A DNA stretch of 64,000 bases from Candidatus Gastranaerophilales bacterium (GTDB lineage Bacteria > Cyanobacteriota > Vampirovibrionia > Gastranaerophilales > Gastranaerophilaceae). Of this stretch, positions 1 to 9,134 are shown piece after piece. Each line of letters opens with the position of its first letter. The first letter of the stretch is position 1. The notes beneath the pieces are model-generated. The model saw only the letters and a program-made list of their open reading frames with translations, was not told the DNA's origin and made no database searches. The position numbers and the translations under genes were made by a program. Location of the stretch: NCBI GenBank assembly GCA_017560095.1, contig JAFYOU010000003.1, forward strand, positions 1 through 64,000, written 5' to 3'.

Positions 1-37
1 TTAAAGTAAGCCGTTATTTTCTTCTTTTTTGGTTCTA

Positions 38-84
38 TTTTTTCTTCTTTTGATTGCGGCGTTTGAGCACAAAAGAAGAAAAAA
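38..84. terminator. long AT-rich inverted repeat
   Basis: A perfect 15-bp inverted repeat (arms 38-52 and 70-84) is separated by 17 bases. The arms are T-rich and A-rich, so the transcript from either strand would fold and end in U-rich sequence. It lies at the window edge; its partner gene to the left is not visible. Confidence 0.4.
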
Positions 85-89
85 TGAAC

Positions 90-140
90 AAAGCCTTTAG
101 GCTTTTATTGAAAAGAAAACGAACTGGAGCTCTAGCTCCA
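90..140 (-). terminator. two short hairpins behind the 169-573 gene
   Basis: Two small stem-loops follow the minus-strand gene that ends at 169. One has arms TGGAGC/GCTCCA (125-140). The other has arms AAAGCC/GGCTTT (90-105) and sits in T/A-rich sequence. They are plausible weak terminators; no long U-tract is present. Confidence 0.35.
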
Positions 141-168
141 AGTAATGTTTTGTATAAAATGATATATT

Positions 169-573
169 TTATTCCATATACTCAACATAACTCTCAGATT
201 TAGAACTTGCATTCTCATTATCTAACATGCAATATTGATACTGTTTTTTAAGATTATCTTTTTTAGATTTAATTGTGATTGTATAACAATTTCCATCTTT
301 TGTTGTTTCATATTTATATTCTAAATCTTTTTTAAGTTTAATTCCTTCAATTTTATCAGGATATTTGCCATTTTTTTGCCTATAATCTTCAACATATTTT
401 ATTATTGGCTCAGCCGGTTTTAGTTTTTTATCTGAATTTATAAAATCTAAATCAGCATTTGCAAATCCAACAAGTCCCAAAACTACACCAAACCCAATTA
501 AAAGCTGAATTAAAAATAATCCACCTAAAATCATTAAAAACCACTTGATAACGTTAGTAAGTCTTTCTTTCAT
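169..573 (-). CDS. hypothetical membrane-anchored protein
   Basis: This is a 134-residue protein with one N-terminal membrane segment (about residues 9-38) and a polar, lysine-rich outer domain. The domain contains a stretch of the form YRQKNGKYPD (around 64-73), which resembles the 'NGxYP' segment common in type II/IV pseudopilin globular domains. There is no prepilin cleavage motif at the N-terminus, so a pilin role is not supported. Two cysteines (around 95 and 114) could form a disulfide outside the membrane. It is transcribed alone from a near-consensus promoter just upstream and is followed by hairpins. I do not recognise the family. Confidence 0.6.
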   Translation of the reverse strand: MKERLTNVIKWFLMILGGLFLIQLLIGFGVVLGLVGFANADLDFINSDKKLKPAEPIIKYVEDYRQKNGKYPDKIEGIKLKKDLEYKYETTKDGNCYTITIKSKKDNLKKQYQYCMLDNENASSKSESYVEYME

Positions 574-604
574 AATATAACACCCATTCCTTATATCTAT
601 GTTT

Positions 605-632
605 ATTATACTAATTTTTTATTTTTTTTCAA
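605..632 (-). promoter_or_regulatory. sigma-70 type promoter for the 169-573 gene
   Basis: Read on the minus strand, TTGAAA (627-632) is followed after 16 bases by TATAAT (605-610), about 30 bases upstream of the start codon at 573. Both boxes are near-consensus. Confidence 0.6.
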
Positions 633-641
633 TTAGACTAA

Positions 642-1457
642 CTACAAACTTAAGTAGTATTCTTTTAAAATTTTTGTATCAATTTCGATGTTTGGACTTT
701 CACAAACTATTGCCCCTTTGATATCAAACTTTTTAAAAGCTTTCATCAAATCTTTATAATTAAAATCTGCTTCTTCAAAAATTAAATGCTTTTTTTCACC
801 TTTCGCACTATATTCAATTCCTGCAACATGACTATGGAAATTATTTAGTGCGATTTCACCAAGCTCGTTACCAAGATGTTCTAAAATATAGCAAAATTCG
901 TCATAGGTATTAAATTTTCCATCTTCCCTTGCATGAATGTGTGCAAAATCAATACAAGGCAACACTTGGCTAAATTCTTTTGATACTTCTATAATTTCAT
1001 TCAATGTTCCCCATTGACTTCTTTTGCCTGTTGTTTCAGGGCGAATCCAAATATTATTATTTTCTTCTTGCAAAATTTCAACAATTTGCCTGTGGGTTTC
1101 AATCATTTTTTTAGTAACTGTTGCACTATCTGCCCCCAAATAAAAAGCAGCATGATAAGTAATTGAATACGCACCTAAATCAGCGCCAGCTCGGGCAGTT
1201 TCCAATACTCTTCTAATACTTGCCTCTTGCTTATCAATTTCTTTTGCATTCAAATTGATATAATAAGGGCCATGATGAGTTATTAATTTATTATCACGAG
1301 CCAAAATTGCTTCACGCGTTTTATCGCTATAACGCACCCCATGAACAAACTCAACCTCAAGACCATCAAGTTTCATTTCATCAAGCTTTAAAAAAGCATT
1401 TGAATAATCTTTTGCGCAACTTGGAATTCCGGCTGTTAAAAAATGTAATTTATCCAT
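642..1457 (-). CDS. endonuclease IV-like AP endonuclease family protein (TIM barrel)
   Basis: The protein is related to AP endonuclease family 2 (Nfo, EndoIV), the zinc-dependent TIM-barrel enzymes that cut DNA at abasic sites. Metal-ligand landmarks appear in family order: HHGPYY, YHAAF, RPETTG, an aspartate and histidine in CIDFAHIH, a histidine in NNFHSH, and CESPN near the C-terminus. The usual DxH pair seems replaced by GEKKH. I start at the ATG at 1457 because GAGGG lies 6 bases before it; an in-frame ATG at 1469 precedes that Shine-Dalgarno and lacks one. The product is 271 residues, close to the family's usual 280-300. It is the last of a minus-strand run behind the formyltransferase gene. 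A sugar isomerase of the same fold is less likely because of the metal-ligand pattern. Confidence 0.8.
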   Translation of the reverse strand: MDKLHFLTAGIPSCAKDYSNAFLKLDEMKLDGLEVEFVHGVRYSDKTREAILARDNKLITHHGPYYINLNAKEIDKQEASIRRVLETARAGADLGAYSITYHAAFYLGADSATVTKKMIETHRQIVEILQEENNNIWIRPETTGKRSQWGTLNEIIEVSKEFSQVLPCIDFAHIHAREDGKFNTYDEFCYILEHLGNELGEIALNNFHSHVAGIEYSAKGEKKHLIFEEADFNYKDLMKAFKKFDIKGAIVCESPNIEIDTKILKEYYLSL

Positions 1458-1475
1458 ATTTTCCCTCATTTTATT

Positions 1476-2408
1476 TTAAGTTAAAATTTCACCCACTTTT
1501 GGCGAAAACATCAAATTAAACTCATTTGGACTAAACACTCCCCAAGTTCCCACTTGAAAAATTTCAAGTCCAATATATCCACCTTTTGCAGCAATTAAAA
1601 TATTTTCATTGTTGCAAAGTGCAATTTCACCAAATTTTAAATTATGTTCCTTTTTAATTGCTCTTGCTTTTATTATTTTTGTATTTACTCCTCTAAAAAA
1701 AGAGAAAGCGTTATAAAATGGATTGCAAGCCCTAATTAGTCTTTCAATTTCGAATACATCATTTTTCCATCTTATCTTAAAATTGCCACCAACTTTTGGA
1801 GCATCGGGATAAATTCCAATTTTATCTTGTGGAATAGGATTTAATTTTTCACCATTTTCTAACGAGGTTAAAAGTTTAATTAAAGCATCAGATAACATAA
1901 AATTGGTTCGATTAAACATTGTCCCCATCGTTTCGTTAGGCAATAAATCGAATTCTTCTTGATATACAATATCTCCTGTATCAAAAGTTTCCTCCATTAA
2001 ATGAAGAGTAATTCCTGATTTTTTTTCACCATTATTTACGACATGAAAATATGGCGCAGCACCTCTATAATTAGGCAACAAAGAAGGATGACAATTAATG
2101 TAGCCTAATTTCGTAGTTTTCAAAAATTCTGCAGACAATTTATAATTATAAGAACAAACAACTCCAACATCGGCATTTAACGTTCTTATTTTTTCAACAT
2201 ATTTTTCTTCATTGCAAGATTTTTCAAAATCTAAAAAATTCAAATTTCTAAATGAACAAATCTGTTTTAAAAATGGATATGTTTCATGATTTTTTTTTGG
2301 CGGTACAACTCCAACAATATTGAAACCTTTATCTATCAGATTAGGCAAACAAACTAATGCCATGTCAGGCATCCCAACAAAAATAATTTTTAATTTTTTA
2401 TTGTTCAT
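1476..2408 (-). CDS. methionyl-tRNA formyltransferase-family protein
   Basis: This 310-residue protein has the formyl-THF-dependent transferase fold. The catalytic Asn-His-Asp set is visible in INCHPS, followed by SLLPNYRGAAP, and in DTGD. The C-terminal part (about 215-300) resembles the Fmt C-terminal domain, including RACNPFYNAF. Length and order fit Fmt, which formylates initiator Met-tRNA. However, the N-terminal third is divergent and no peptide deformylase gene adjoins it, so a formyltransferase acting on another amine (for example an amino-sugar) is possible. Its ATG follows the trkH stop by one base, so translation is probably coupled. Confidence 0.75.
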   Translation of the reverse strand: MNNKKLKIIFVGMPDMALVCLPNLIDKGFNIVGVVPPKKNHETYPFLKQICSFRNLNFLDFEKSCNEEKYVEKIRTLNADVGVVCSYNYKLSAEFLKTTKLGYINCHPSLLPNYRGAAPYFHVVNNGEKKSGITLHLMEETFDTGDIVYQEEFDLLPNETMGTMFNRTNFMLSDALIKLLTSLENGEKLNPIPQDKIGIYPDAPKVGGNFKIRWKNDVFEIERLIRACNPFYNAFSFFRGVNTKIIKARAIKKEHNLKFGEIALCNNENILIAAKGGYIGLEIFQVGTWGVFSPNEFNLMFSPKVGEILT

Positions 2409-2409
2409 A

Positions 2410-3861
2410 CTAATTTTTCCACAAATCTTTATTTAAAATCGCTAAAAATGGAATAATTTCCAAACGCCCAATTAACATCAACAAAATCAATATCCATTTC
2501 GTTAACGGTTGAAGCATATTAAAGCTATCCATTGGCCCTATGACACCGAAAGCAGGGCCAATATTTCCAATTGCAGCAGCCGAAGAACCTATTGCAATTG
2601 TTGCATTATTTTCAATTAAAACAATCAAAAAGGCACCAAGTGCAAAAATTACAAGATAAAAAATTACAAAAGCAATCATCTGAGAAATAATATCTTGTCC
2701 AACAGAAGCTCCTTCAAGCTTAATCGGATAAACTCCTTGCGGATGAAGAATTTTATTTAATTCTCGTTTTAAATATTTTCCAATAAATATCCATCTAATT
2801 ATTTTAATGCCACCAGAAGTTGACGTAGCACAACCTCCTGTAAAAAATGCTAAAAACAAAATAACTTTACTTGTTGCATCCCAATTTATGTAATTATCTA
2901 TTGCAAAACCAGTAGTAGTCATTGTTGCAGTTATTTCAAAAAATGCATTCAATAATGCTTTTTTGATTTCATAATTTGAATTAATCAAAAGACTGAACGT
3001 AAGCATCAACCCTAAAATCAAAGTTATTCCAAAATACCCTTTAAATTCTTCGCTTTTAAAAATATGAGTTACTTTTTTATGATTTAAGCTACGGTAGATT
3101 AAAATATAATTTATTCCAGCTATAAACATAAAAATAAAAACACAAAGGGAAATATTTAAATCATGAAAATCAAAAATACTATTTTGCATATGAGAAAAAC
3201 CGCCCGTTGCAATTGTTGAAAGAGAAGTTATCGTAGCATCGAACAAATCTAAACCTAAAAATTTTAAAATAATTAATTCAATTATAGTTAGTGCAAAATA
3301 AATTCCCCAAAGCCAAGAGGCAGTGTATCTTATTCTAGGGGTTGGCTTATCTTCGGTTGGCGTTGGAGCCTCTGCAAAAAACATCTGACGACCAGCAACA
3401 GAAACTCGTGGCAATACTGCAATAAATAACACAACAATTCCCATGCCACCAAACCATTGAGTTAAAGAGCGAAAGAAAAACAATGTTTTTGGATAAATTG
3501 AATAATCATCCATAATAGAAGCACCTGTCGTTGTTACTCCACTCATTGCTTCAAAAGTTGCATTTGTATAATTCATTCCATAAAAAAGATATGGAATTGT
3601 ACAAATTATTGCAAATAAAACCCAGGCAAAAAAGACTGTTGTTAAAGACTCAGATTTTTTAATACTGTCTATCTCTTTTTGTTCTACCTTTTTAATTGAA
3701 AAAAGAAATCCAATTGCAAAAGCAATAATTTCTGTAATTAAAAAAGGTGTTATCGCATTATATTCTTTCAATATAATTGCACAAAGAATAGGAATTAAAA
3801 ATAAAATTCCAATATACTTTGCCATCATTCCCAAAATATTTAAAATTAAGTTATATCTCAT
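2410..3861 (-). CDS. trkH: TrkH-type potassium uptake channel subunit
   Basis: An integral membrane protein of 483 residues in the TrkH/TrkG/KtrB superfamily. It forms the ion path of a K+ uptake system gated by the TrkA protein encoded directly upstream. The four pore-loop selectivity signatures are recognisable: TTGAS (about 110), ATGGF (about 218), TTGFA (about 315) and NIGPA (about 430), with membrane helices around each. The gene overlaps the trkA stop by one base (TAATG), so subunit translation is coupled. The length matches bacterial TrkH. Confidence 0.95.
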   Translation of the reverse strand: MRYNLILNILGMMAKYIGILFLIPILCAIILKEYNAITPFLITEIIAFAIGFLFSIKKVEQKEIDSIKKSESLTTVFFAWVLFAIICTIPYLFYGMNYTNATFEAMSGVTTTGASIMDDYSIYPKTLFFFRSLTQWFGGMGIVVLFIAVLPRVSVAGRQMFFAEAPTPTEDKPTPRIRYTASWLWGIYFALTIIELIILKFLGLDLFDATITSLSTIATGGFSHMQNSIFDFHDLNISLCVFIFMFIAGINYILIYRSLNHKKVTHIFKSEEFKGYFGITLILGLMLTFSLLINSNYEIKKALLNAFFEITATMTTTGFAIDNYINWDATSKVILFLAFFTGGCATSTSGGIKIIRWIFIGKYLKRELNKILHPQGVYPIKLEGASVGQDIISQMIAFVIFYLVIFALGAFLIVLIENNATIAIGSSAAAIGNIGPAFGVIGPMDSFNMLQPLTKWILILLMLIGRLEIIPFLAILNKDLWKN

Positions 3862-5198
3862 TATTCAAAATATTCCTTAACTTTAACAACATCATCAGAT
3901 TTTGTAAAAATTAACAATTTATCGTTAGGTTCAATTGTTGTTGTTCCTTTTGGAATAATTACCTTTGAACCACGTCTTACAATTGCCATTACGCAAGATA
4001 TCGGCATTTTAATATCCATTAATTTTGTTGCAACAAATTCAGGTTTTAACTTAATTTCCAATATTTCACCCTGCCCACGTTCAACAGTTGCAATAACTCC
4101 AGCTCTTGAATCAATTATTCTGTTTTTAATTTCATTAACACAAGCTTCCGTTTGCGAAATTGCAACATCAACCCCAACTCTTTCAAACAAGCTTGCAGTT
4201 GACCCTTGAGTTACACGAGTGATAACTTTTTTTGCTCCCAACTGTTTAGATAATAATGAGCACAATAAGTTCTTTTCATCATTATTTGTAATTGCAACAA
4301 CTACATCAGACTTTCCTATTTCTTCTTCTTCCAATAACTCAAGACTTGTTCCTGATCCATTCAACACCAATGTTTTTTGAAGATTCAAAGAAAGACATTC
4401 TCCTCTTTCGTAATCTGATTCAATAACTTTTAAATTCAAGGTTGTTCTTTCTAATTGCTTTGCTAATTCAAACCCAACAGAACCTCCACCAATAATGGTT
4501 ATTTTTTTAACCATACCATTAGATTCAAATAACTCGCTTGCAGCTATGTCAAGCCCAATTGGCGTACCCATTAAAATTACTTTATCATTTAAAAAGAAAG
4601 TTGAAGCTCCATTTGGAATAAATAATTCTTCATTTCTAACAATTCCAACAACTAAAACTTCAGAGTTAAAATAGCAATCTTTAAGTTGTTTATTTAAAAG
4701 TTCAGAATCCTCTTTAATTCTATATTCAAATAAACGAGCTCTACCTTGTGCAAAATTTTCAACATCAACCGCATCAGGAACAGTAATTATTTTAAAAATT
4801 TCTTGCACTAAAAGCTTTTGAGGCCAAATAATTGAATCAATACATTGAACATAGCTTGATTTATATTCATCTTTCATAGAATTTAAAGATTCCATCGATT
4901 CTTTCTTTTGGACAAAACAAATTGTTTGAGCATCACTCACCTGACGAGCCATTAAGCAAGCTATTATATTTTGCTCATCATTATCTGATAGTGCGATAAA
5001 TGCTGTAGCCTTATCAACTTCAACATCTTTTAAAATTCTTATGCTTATAGCATCTGCACACATCGTTGCAATATCAAGACGAGATAAGCTTTCAAGTTTT
5101 TTTTGATCAGGGTCAATTACAACAACGTCATAATTTTCAAATAATTCCCCTGCAACAGCAGCTGCCATCTCATTTGCGCCATAAATTACAACTTTCAT
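3861..5198 (-). CDS. trkA: Trk system regulatory subunit TrkA
   Basis: This cytoplasmic gating subunit has 445 residues: two RCK-N (Rossmann) domains, each followed by an RCK-C domain. The second nucleotide site is canonical (IIGGGSVG, 235-242). The first glycine motif is degenerate (YGANEMA, 6-12), so NAD(H) binding there may be weakened. It pairs with TrkH immediately downstream. AGGAG lies 7 bases before the ATG. Ffh lies 10 bases upstream, so ffh-trkA-trkH and the next two genes look like one transcript. Confidence 0.95.
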   Translation of the reverse strand: MKVVIYGANEMAAAVAGELFENYDVVVIDPDQKKLESLSRLDIATMCADAISIRILKDVEVDKATAFIALSDNDEQNIIACLMARQVSDAQTICFVQKKESMESLNSMKDEYKSSYVQCIDSIIWPQKLLVQEIFKIITVPDAVDVENFAQGRARLFEYRIKEDSELLNKQLKDCYFNSEVLVVGIVRNEELFIPNGASTFFLNDKVILMGTPIGLDIAASELFESNGMVKKITIIGGGSVGFELAKQLERTTLNLKVIESDYERGECLSLNLQKTLVLNGSGTSLELLEEEEIGKSDVVVAITNNDEKNLLCSLLSKQLGAKKVITRVTQGSTASLFERVGVDVAISQTEACVNEIKNRIIDSRAGVIATVERGQGEILEIKLKPEFVATKLMDIKMPISCVMAIVRRGSKVIIPKGTTTIEPNDKLLIFTKSDDVVKVKEYFE

Positions 5199-5208
5199 AA
5201 ACTAACTC

Positions 5209-6558
5209 CTAAAAAGGAAATTTTGGCATTCCGAAAGGCATTTTTCCTTTTTTTGCGCCCTTCATAAAGCCTCCTAAGCCTTTCATCATTTTTCTCATTG
5301 TCTCAAACTGGGCTATAAATTGATTTAATTCATTTATATCCATGCCAGCGCCTGCAGCAATTCTTTTTTTTCTTGAGGCATTCAATAAATCAGGATTTTT
5401 ACGCTCAGCCGGAGTCATAGATTGAATAAATACTTCAATTTTTTTAAATTGCTTTTCACCTTCGTGTGAAATTGTATCAGCATCATTTTTAGATATTCCT
5501 AATGGAAGCATAGATAAAATACCACCAAAAGACCCTAGCGCTTTAATTTGCTTTTGAATTTTTAAAAAATCTTCAAAGCTAAATTGGTCTTTTAGCATTT
5601 TTTCTTCAAGAGCTTTTGCTTCTTGAACATCAATATTTTTTTGTGCACGCTCAACTAAAGAAACAATATCACCCATTCCCAAAATACGATTTGCCATTCT
5701 GTCAGGATGAAATTCTTCTAGCGGAGTTATATTTTCTCCAGTTGCAATTAATTTAATTGGTTTATTTGTAGACTGAACTATACTTAATGCACAACCGCCT
5801 TTAGTGTCGCCATCTAATTTTGTTAAAATAACGCCATCAATTCCTAATTGTTCATTAAAATTAAGTGCTACATCGATTGCACTTTGACCAATCATAGAAT
5901 CAACTACAAGAAGTTTTTCATTTATTTGAAAACTATGATTAATCAACATTAATTCAGCCATCATATCTGAATCGATTTGCAATCTTCCAGCCGTATCAAA
6001 GATTATGACTGTATCATTATTTTCTTTAGCATAATTCAATGATTCACGAGCAATTTTAACTACGTCTTTTTCATTTTCTATTGCAAAAAAGTCAATATTG
6101 TTATCATTAGCTAAAGTTTTTAATTGCAAAATTGCAGCAGGACGATAAATATCTAGTCCAACCAAAAGTGGTTTTTTACCTTCTTTTTTTAATTTAAGAG
6201 CAAGTTTAGCACTTGATGTAGTTTTACCAGAACCTTGCAAACCCAACATCATAATAATTGATGGATTGGTATCTAATTTTAAGGGCGCTTGTTTTTCACC
6301 CAAAAGCAAAGTTAGCTCATCATTTACAATTTTAATTAAGGTTTGAGAAGGATTTGTTGATTTAACAACGTCAGCTCCCTCTGCTTTATCTTTAATTGAT
6401 GAAATAAATGATTTAACAACATTCAATGAAACATCTGCAGCCAAAAGCGCTCTTCTAATTTCTCTAAGAGCATCTTGCATGTTTTCTTCAGTCAACTGAG
6501 CTTGGCCTCTGGTTTTTGCAATTATTTCTTGTAATTTTTCTGATAAACTTTCAAACAT
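5209..6558 (-). CDS. ffh: signal recognition particle protein Ffh
   Basis: This is the SRP54 homologue that binds signal peptides and SRP RNA and docks with FtsY for co-translational membrane targeting. Domains: N helical bundle (1-90), G domain with P-loop GLQGSGKT (106-113), DTAGR (188-192) and TKLDGD (246-251), and a methionine-rich M domain (about 320-449) ending in a Met/Lys/Phe-rich tail. Its 449 residues match the family. No SRP RNA gene was recognised in the window. Confidence 0.97.
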   Translation of the reverse strand: MFESLSEKLQEIIAKTRGQAQLTEENMQDALREIRRALLAADVSLNVVKSFISSIKDKAEGADVVKSTNPSQTLIKIVNDELTLLLGEKQAPLKLDTNPSIIMMLGLQGSGKTTSSAKLALKLKKEGKKPLLVGLDIYRPAAILQLKTLANDNNIDFFAIENEKDVVKIARESLNYAKENNDTVIIFDTAGRLQIDSDMMAELMLINHSFQINEKLLVVDSMIGQSAIDVALNFNEQLGIDGVILTKLDGDTKGGCALSIVQSTNKPIKLIATGENITPLEEFHPDRMANRILGMGDIVSLVERAQKNIDVQEAKALEEKMLKDQFSFEDFLKIQKQIKALGSFGGILSMLPLGISKNDADTISHEGEKQFKKIEVFIQSMTPAERKNPDLLNASRKKRIAAGAGMDINELNQFIAQFETMRKMMKGLGGFMKGAKKGKMPFGMPKFPF

Positions 6559-6587
6559 ACTTGTATTTTACTATAAAAGATATTTTT

Positions 6588-7964
6588 TTACACTTTATAA
6601 GCTTTTTTAGGTTTTTTATTCCAGTATTTATAAACAGGCAAACCCAACAATGTAATTGCAAGCCCAGGAACTGTATATACAGGCTTAAAAATAGTCAAAG
6701 ACACAATAATCACAGAAGCCAAAACAACAAATGTTATAGGAACCCAAGAAGGCACTTGGTACACATTTTCTTTTTTAGGATACATTTTTCTCATTTTGTA
6801 AATACCCCAAATAGTAATTGCATAAAAAATTACAGAAGAATAAATAACATAATCTAATAATTGCGCATAATTTCCCCACATAATCAAAATGCAAATCCAA
6901 AAACATTGAAGCCATAGCGAATTTTGTGGAACTTTTGTTTTTCTATCAATATAAGCAAGACTTCTGAATAAAATTTTATCTTTTGCCATTTTGTAATATA
7001 CACGAGAACCAGTTAAAATCATTCCATTAGCACAACCAAAAGCAGAAATCGCGATAACAACAGCAATTATTTTTAAAGCTTTTGCACCAAATATAGTTTT
7101 CATTAATTGAGCAACAACAATATCTTCAGGAGAAGTTTTAATCAAATCTAAAGGAAGGTTTGTTAAATAAATCATATTTAAAAGAAAATACAAAGATATT
7201 ACAAGCATTGTTCCAATAAACAATGCTTTTTTGATATTTTTTTCAGGTTTTTTTATTTCAGAAGTGATAAAAGTTACATTATTCCAAGTAATTGAAGCAA
7301 ATAACGCGCCAACTATGCTTGTTGAAATAATTTTTAAAGTATTAAAATTCCAGTCAATATGATTGTGCTCTAAACTAAAATTAGAAACAACTGTTTCCAT
7401 ATTAAAACCAAAGAAAATTCCTACTATGATAATTGCAATTATGGAAATCACTTTTGTCAAAGTAAAAATATTTTGAACAAAAACCCCTTCTTTAATTCCT
7501 CTTGAATTAATAAAAGTAATAATTAAAACAGAAAATATAGCAAAAAGCTGCTGAGCAGAGAAAGAATAATTACCAATTTCAATCAATTTAACACTTGAAG
7601 AAATAACGGGAAAAATCAACCCTAAAAATTTAGCCAAACCAATATTAACTGCTGCAAGCGTTCCTGTCTGAATAACCAAAAATAATGTCCAACCATATAT
7701 AAAAGCCAGTTTTTTGGAAAATATTTTTTTTAAATAAATATACTGTCCGCCTTCAGTTGGGATTGTTGAAGATAATTCACCATAACTTAACGCTCCAAGC
7801 ATGGTGATAAAACCCGCCAAAATCCAAATTAAAATCAATATAAAAGCCGAATTTGTATCCCTAGCAATATGAGAAGAAACTATAAAAATACCACTTCCAA
7901 TCATGGAGCCGGCCACAATTGAAATTGCATCTTTTAAATCCAGAGTTCTTTTAAGTTCGGACAT
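6588..7964 (-). CDS. APC-superfamily amino-acid permease
   Basis: A 458-residue inner-membrane transporter with about 12 hydrophobic helices. The first unwound helix carries the superfamily signature GSMIGSGIF (19-27), which holds the substrate in LeuT-fold carriers. It resembles the LAT/YfnA subgroup of amino-acid transporters or exchangers; the substrate cannot be told from sequence. It is co-oriented with ffh downstream, with a 29-base gap. Confidence 0.85.
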   Translation of the reverse strand: MSELKRTLDLKDAISIVAGSMIGSGIFIVSSHIARDTNSAFILILIWILAGFITMLGALSYGELSSTIPTEGGQYIYLKKIFSKKLAFIYGWTLFLVIQTGTLAAVNIGLAKFLGLIFPVISSSVKLIEIGNYSFSAQQLFAIFSVLIITFINSRGIKEGVFVQNIFTLTKVISIIAIIIVGIFFGFNMETVVSNFSLEHNHIDWNFNTLKIISTSIVGALFASITWNNVTFITSEIKKPEKNIKKALFIGTMLVISLYFLLNMIYLTNLPLDLIKTSPEDIVVAQLMKTIFGAKALKIIAVVIAISAFGCANGMILTGSRVYYKMAKDKILFRSLAYIDRKTKVPQNSLWLQCFWICILIMWGNYAQLLDYVIYSSVIFYAITIWGIYKMRKMYPKKENVYQVPSWVPITFVVLASVIIVSLTIFKPVYTVPGLAITLLGLPVYKYWNKKPKKAYKV

Positions 7965-8006
7965 AAAAAAATAATATCATGAAAAATTCAGATTCTTAAA
8001 AATAGA

Positions 8007-8270
8007 CTAATAGAATTTTACAAAAAAGGAATAATACAGCACCCCCAATAAAATTACTAAAACCTGTTCTTTATAATATCTTGGGGAAAAAAGAAAGAAT
8101 ATTGCAGCAGCACACAAAGCAAAAAATTCGACTTGAAAATAAACATAACCAGGAATAATCATACTTACTCTTGATTTCAATATAAAAGGTAGAAAAGTCA
8201 CACAAAAAAGGGCCAAAGCAACTAAAATGATTCCATTGATAAAATATTTTGTTTGATGTTTCCAATTCAT
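8007..8270 (-). CDS. small hypothetical membrane protein
   Basis: This 87-residue protein is almost entirely hydrophobic, with three probable membrane helices (about 10-32, 36-62 and 66-85). It begins 3 bases after the stop of the WYL regulator upstream, so it belongs to that operon. No family is recognised. Its place behind two ligand-responsive regulators makes it a possible small sensor or effector at the membrane, but that is only context. Confidence 0.6.
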   Translation of the reverse strand: MNWKHQTKYFINGIILVALALFCVTFLPFILKSRVSMIIPGYVYFQVEFFALCAAAIFFLFSPRYYKEQVLVILLGVLYYSFFVKFY

Positions 8271-8273
8271 ATC

Positions 8274-9134
8274 TTAAATATTATCCAAAAATTCATTAAT
8301 ATTAGCAAGAGATTTTTCAATCATGTTCTCAAATTCTATAACATCTTTTTTCGGAAAAACCACCTTGCATAAAATATCATATCTTAACAATCTTCTAAAA
8401 AGCATTTCTCTATCTTGTGAAAAATTGGCAACTACAAGCTTTTCTCTTGTAAAATCAATTATTCTTTCATCCTCTTTTAAAAGATATGATTTTGCCAATT
8501 TTCCATATAGTTCAAAAATAATTTCTTTTTTCTCATTTATTTCGAATTCTTTTTTTATATCATTTATTTTGACAATATTATCCATTAAAATTTCTTTAAA
8601 AGCACCGCTTTCATCAAAATATTTAAAATAAAGCTTATCTTTTCTCCACTCATAATCATGTGGAAGCACAATTAACTCTTCCATTTTTCTTGTGGTCACT
8701 ACAATATATTTTTTTAAATCTTTATATTTTTTAAAGGTTGAAATTTTTTCACCGTAACAATTATTTATTGAAATTAATCTGTAATTTTCATATTTTTCTT
8801 TTGCTATTTTTGCATCTTTATTATTTGTTAACAATAACACTCTATATATAGCTCTTTGAAATAATTTAAATTTCCATTCAGGCAACATAATATCAGCAAT
8901 CAGCAATAAATATGCAAAAAGACTTATTTCATATTTTGCAAACATTATTAAATTGTTGTATGTTAAAAGCTCATAAAAAGAATCTTTCTGCTCTATTTCA
9001 AAACCCGCCTTTTTAATCAAATTCAAATGTCTGTATAGCGTTGATTCTTTAATTGAAAAACGATTTAGCAAATCTTCTTTTGTACTTTTGTTTTGCAGAA
9101 GAAACTTTAATATATTTAGGCAATTTTTATTCAT
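8274..9134 (-). CDS. HTH-WYL transcriptional regulator (second of a pair)
   Basis: An N-terminal winged helix (about 1-60) is followed by a helical linker and a WYL-like fold. The WYL core is suggested around LIVLPHDYEWRKDKLYFKYF and MDNIVKI. WYL proteins sense ligands, often nucleotides or nucleic acids, and control transcription. I start at the ATG at 9134: GGAGG lies 8 bases before it, inside the end of the upstream gene. The two genes overlap by 8 bases, indicating translational coupling. A longer reading from 9149 is possible but lacks a ribosome site. Target genes are unknown. Confidence 0.7.
   Translation of the reverse strand: MNKNCLNILKFLLQNKSTKEDLLNRFSIKESTLYRHLNLIKKAGFEIEQKDSFYELLTYNNLIMFAKYEISLFAYLLLIADIMLPEWKFKLFQRAIYRVLLLTNNKDAKIAKEKYENYRLISINNCYGEKISTFKKYKDLKKYIVVTTRKMEELIVLPHDYEWRKDKLYFKYFDESGAFKEILMDNIVKINDIKKEFEINEKKEIIFELYGKLAKSYLLKEDERIIDFTREKLVVANFSQDREMLFRRLLRYDILCKVVFPKKDVIEFENMIEKSLANINEFLDNI

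Noticed and set aside
1-85. C-terminal end of a minus-strand gene (Lys/Arg-rich tail ending at 1)
   Set aside because: The frame is closed by a stop near position 97, leaving about 30 codons without a start signal. The region is better explained by the 15-bp inverted repeat.
1307-1519. Plus-strand frame opposite the endonuclease IV-like gene
   Set aside because: It is the antisense of a well-supported gene, with no ribosome site.
8071-8265. Alternative minus-strand frame inside the small membrane protein gene
   Set aside because: It is rich in Cys/Phe/Ser and lacks a start signal. The 87-residue frame gives regular membrane helices and abuts the upstream stop.
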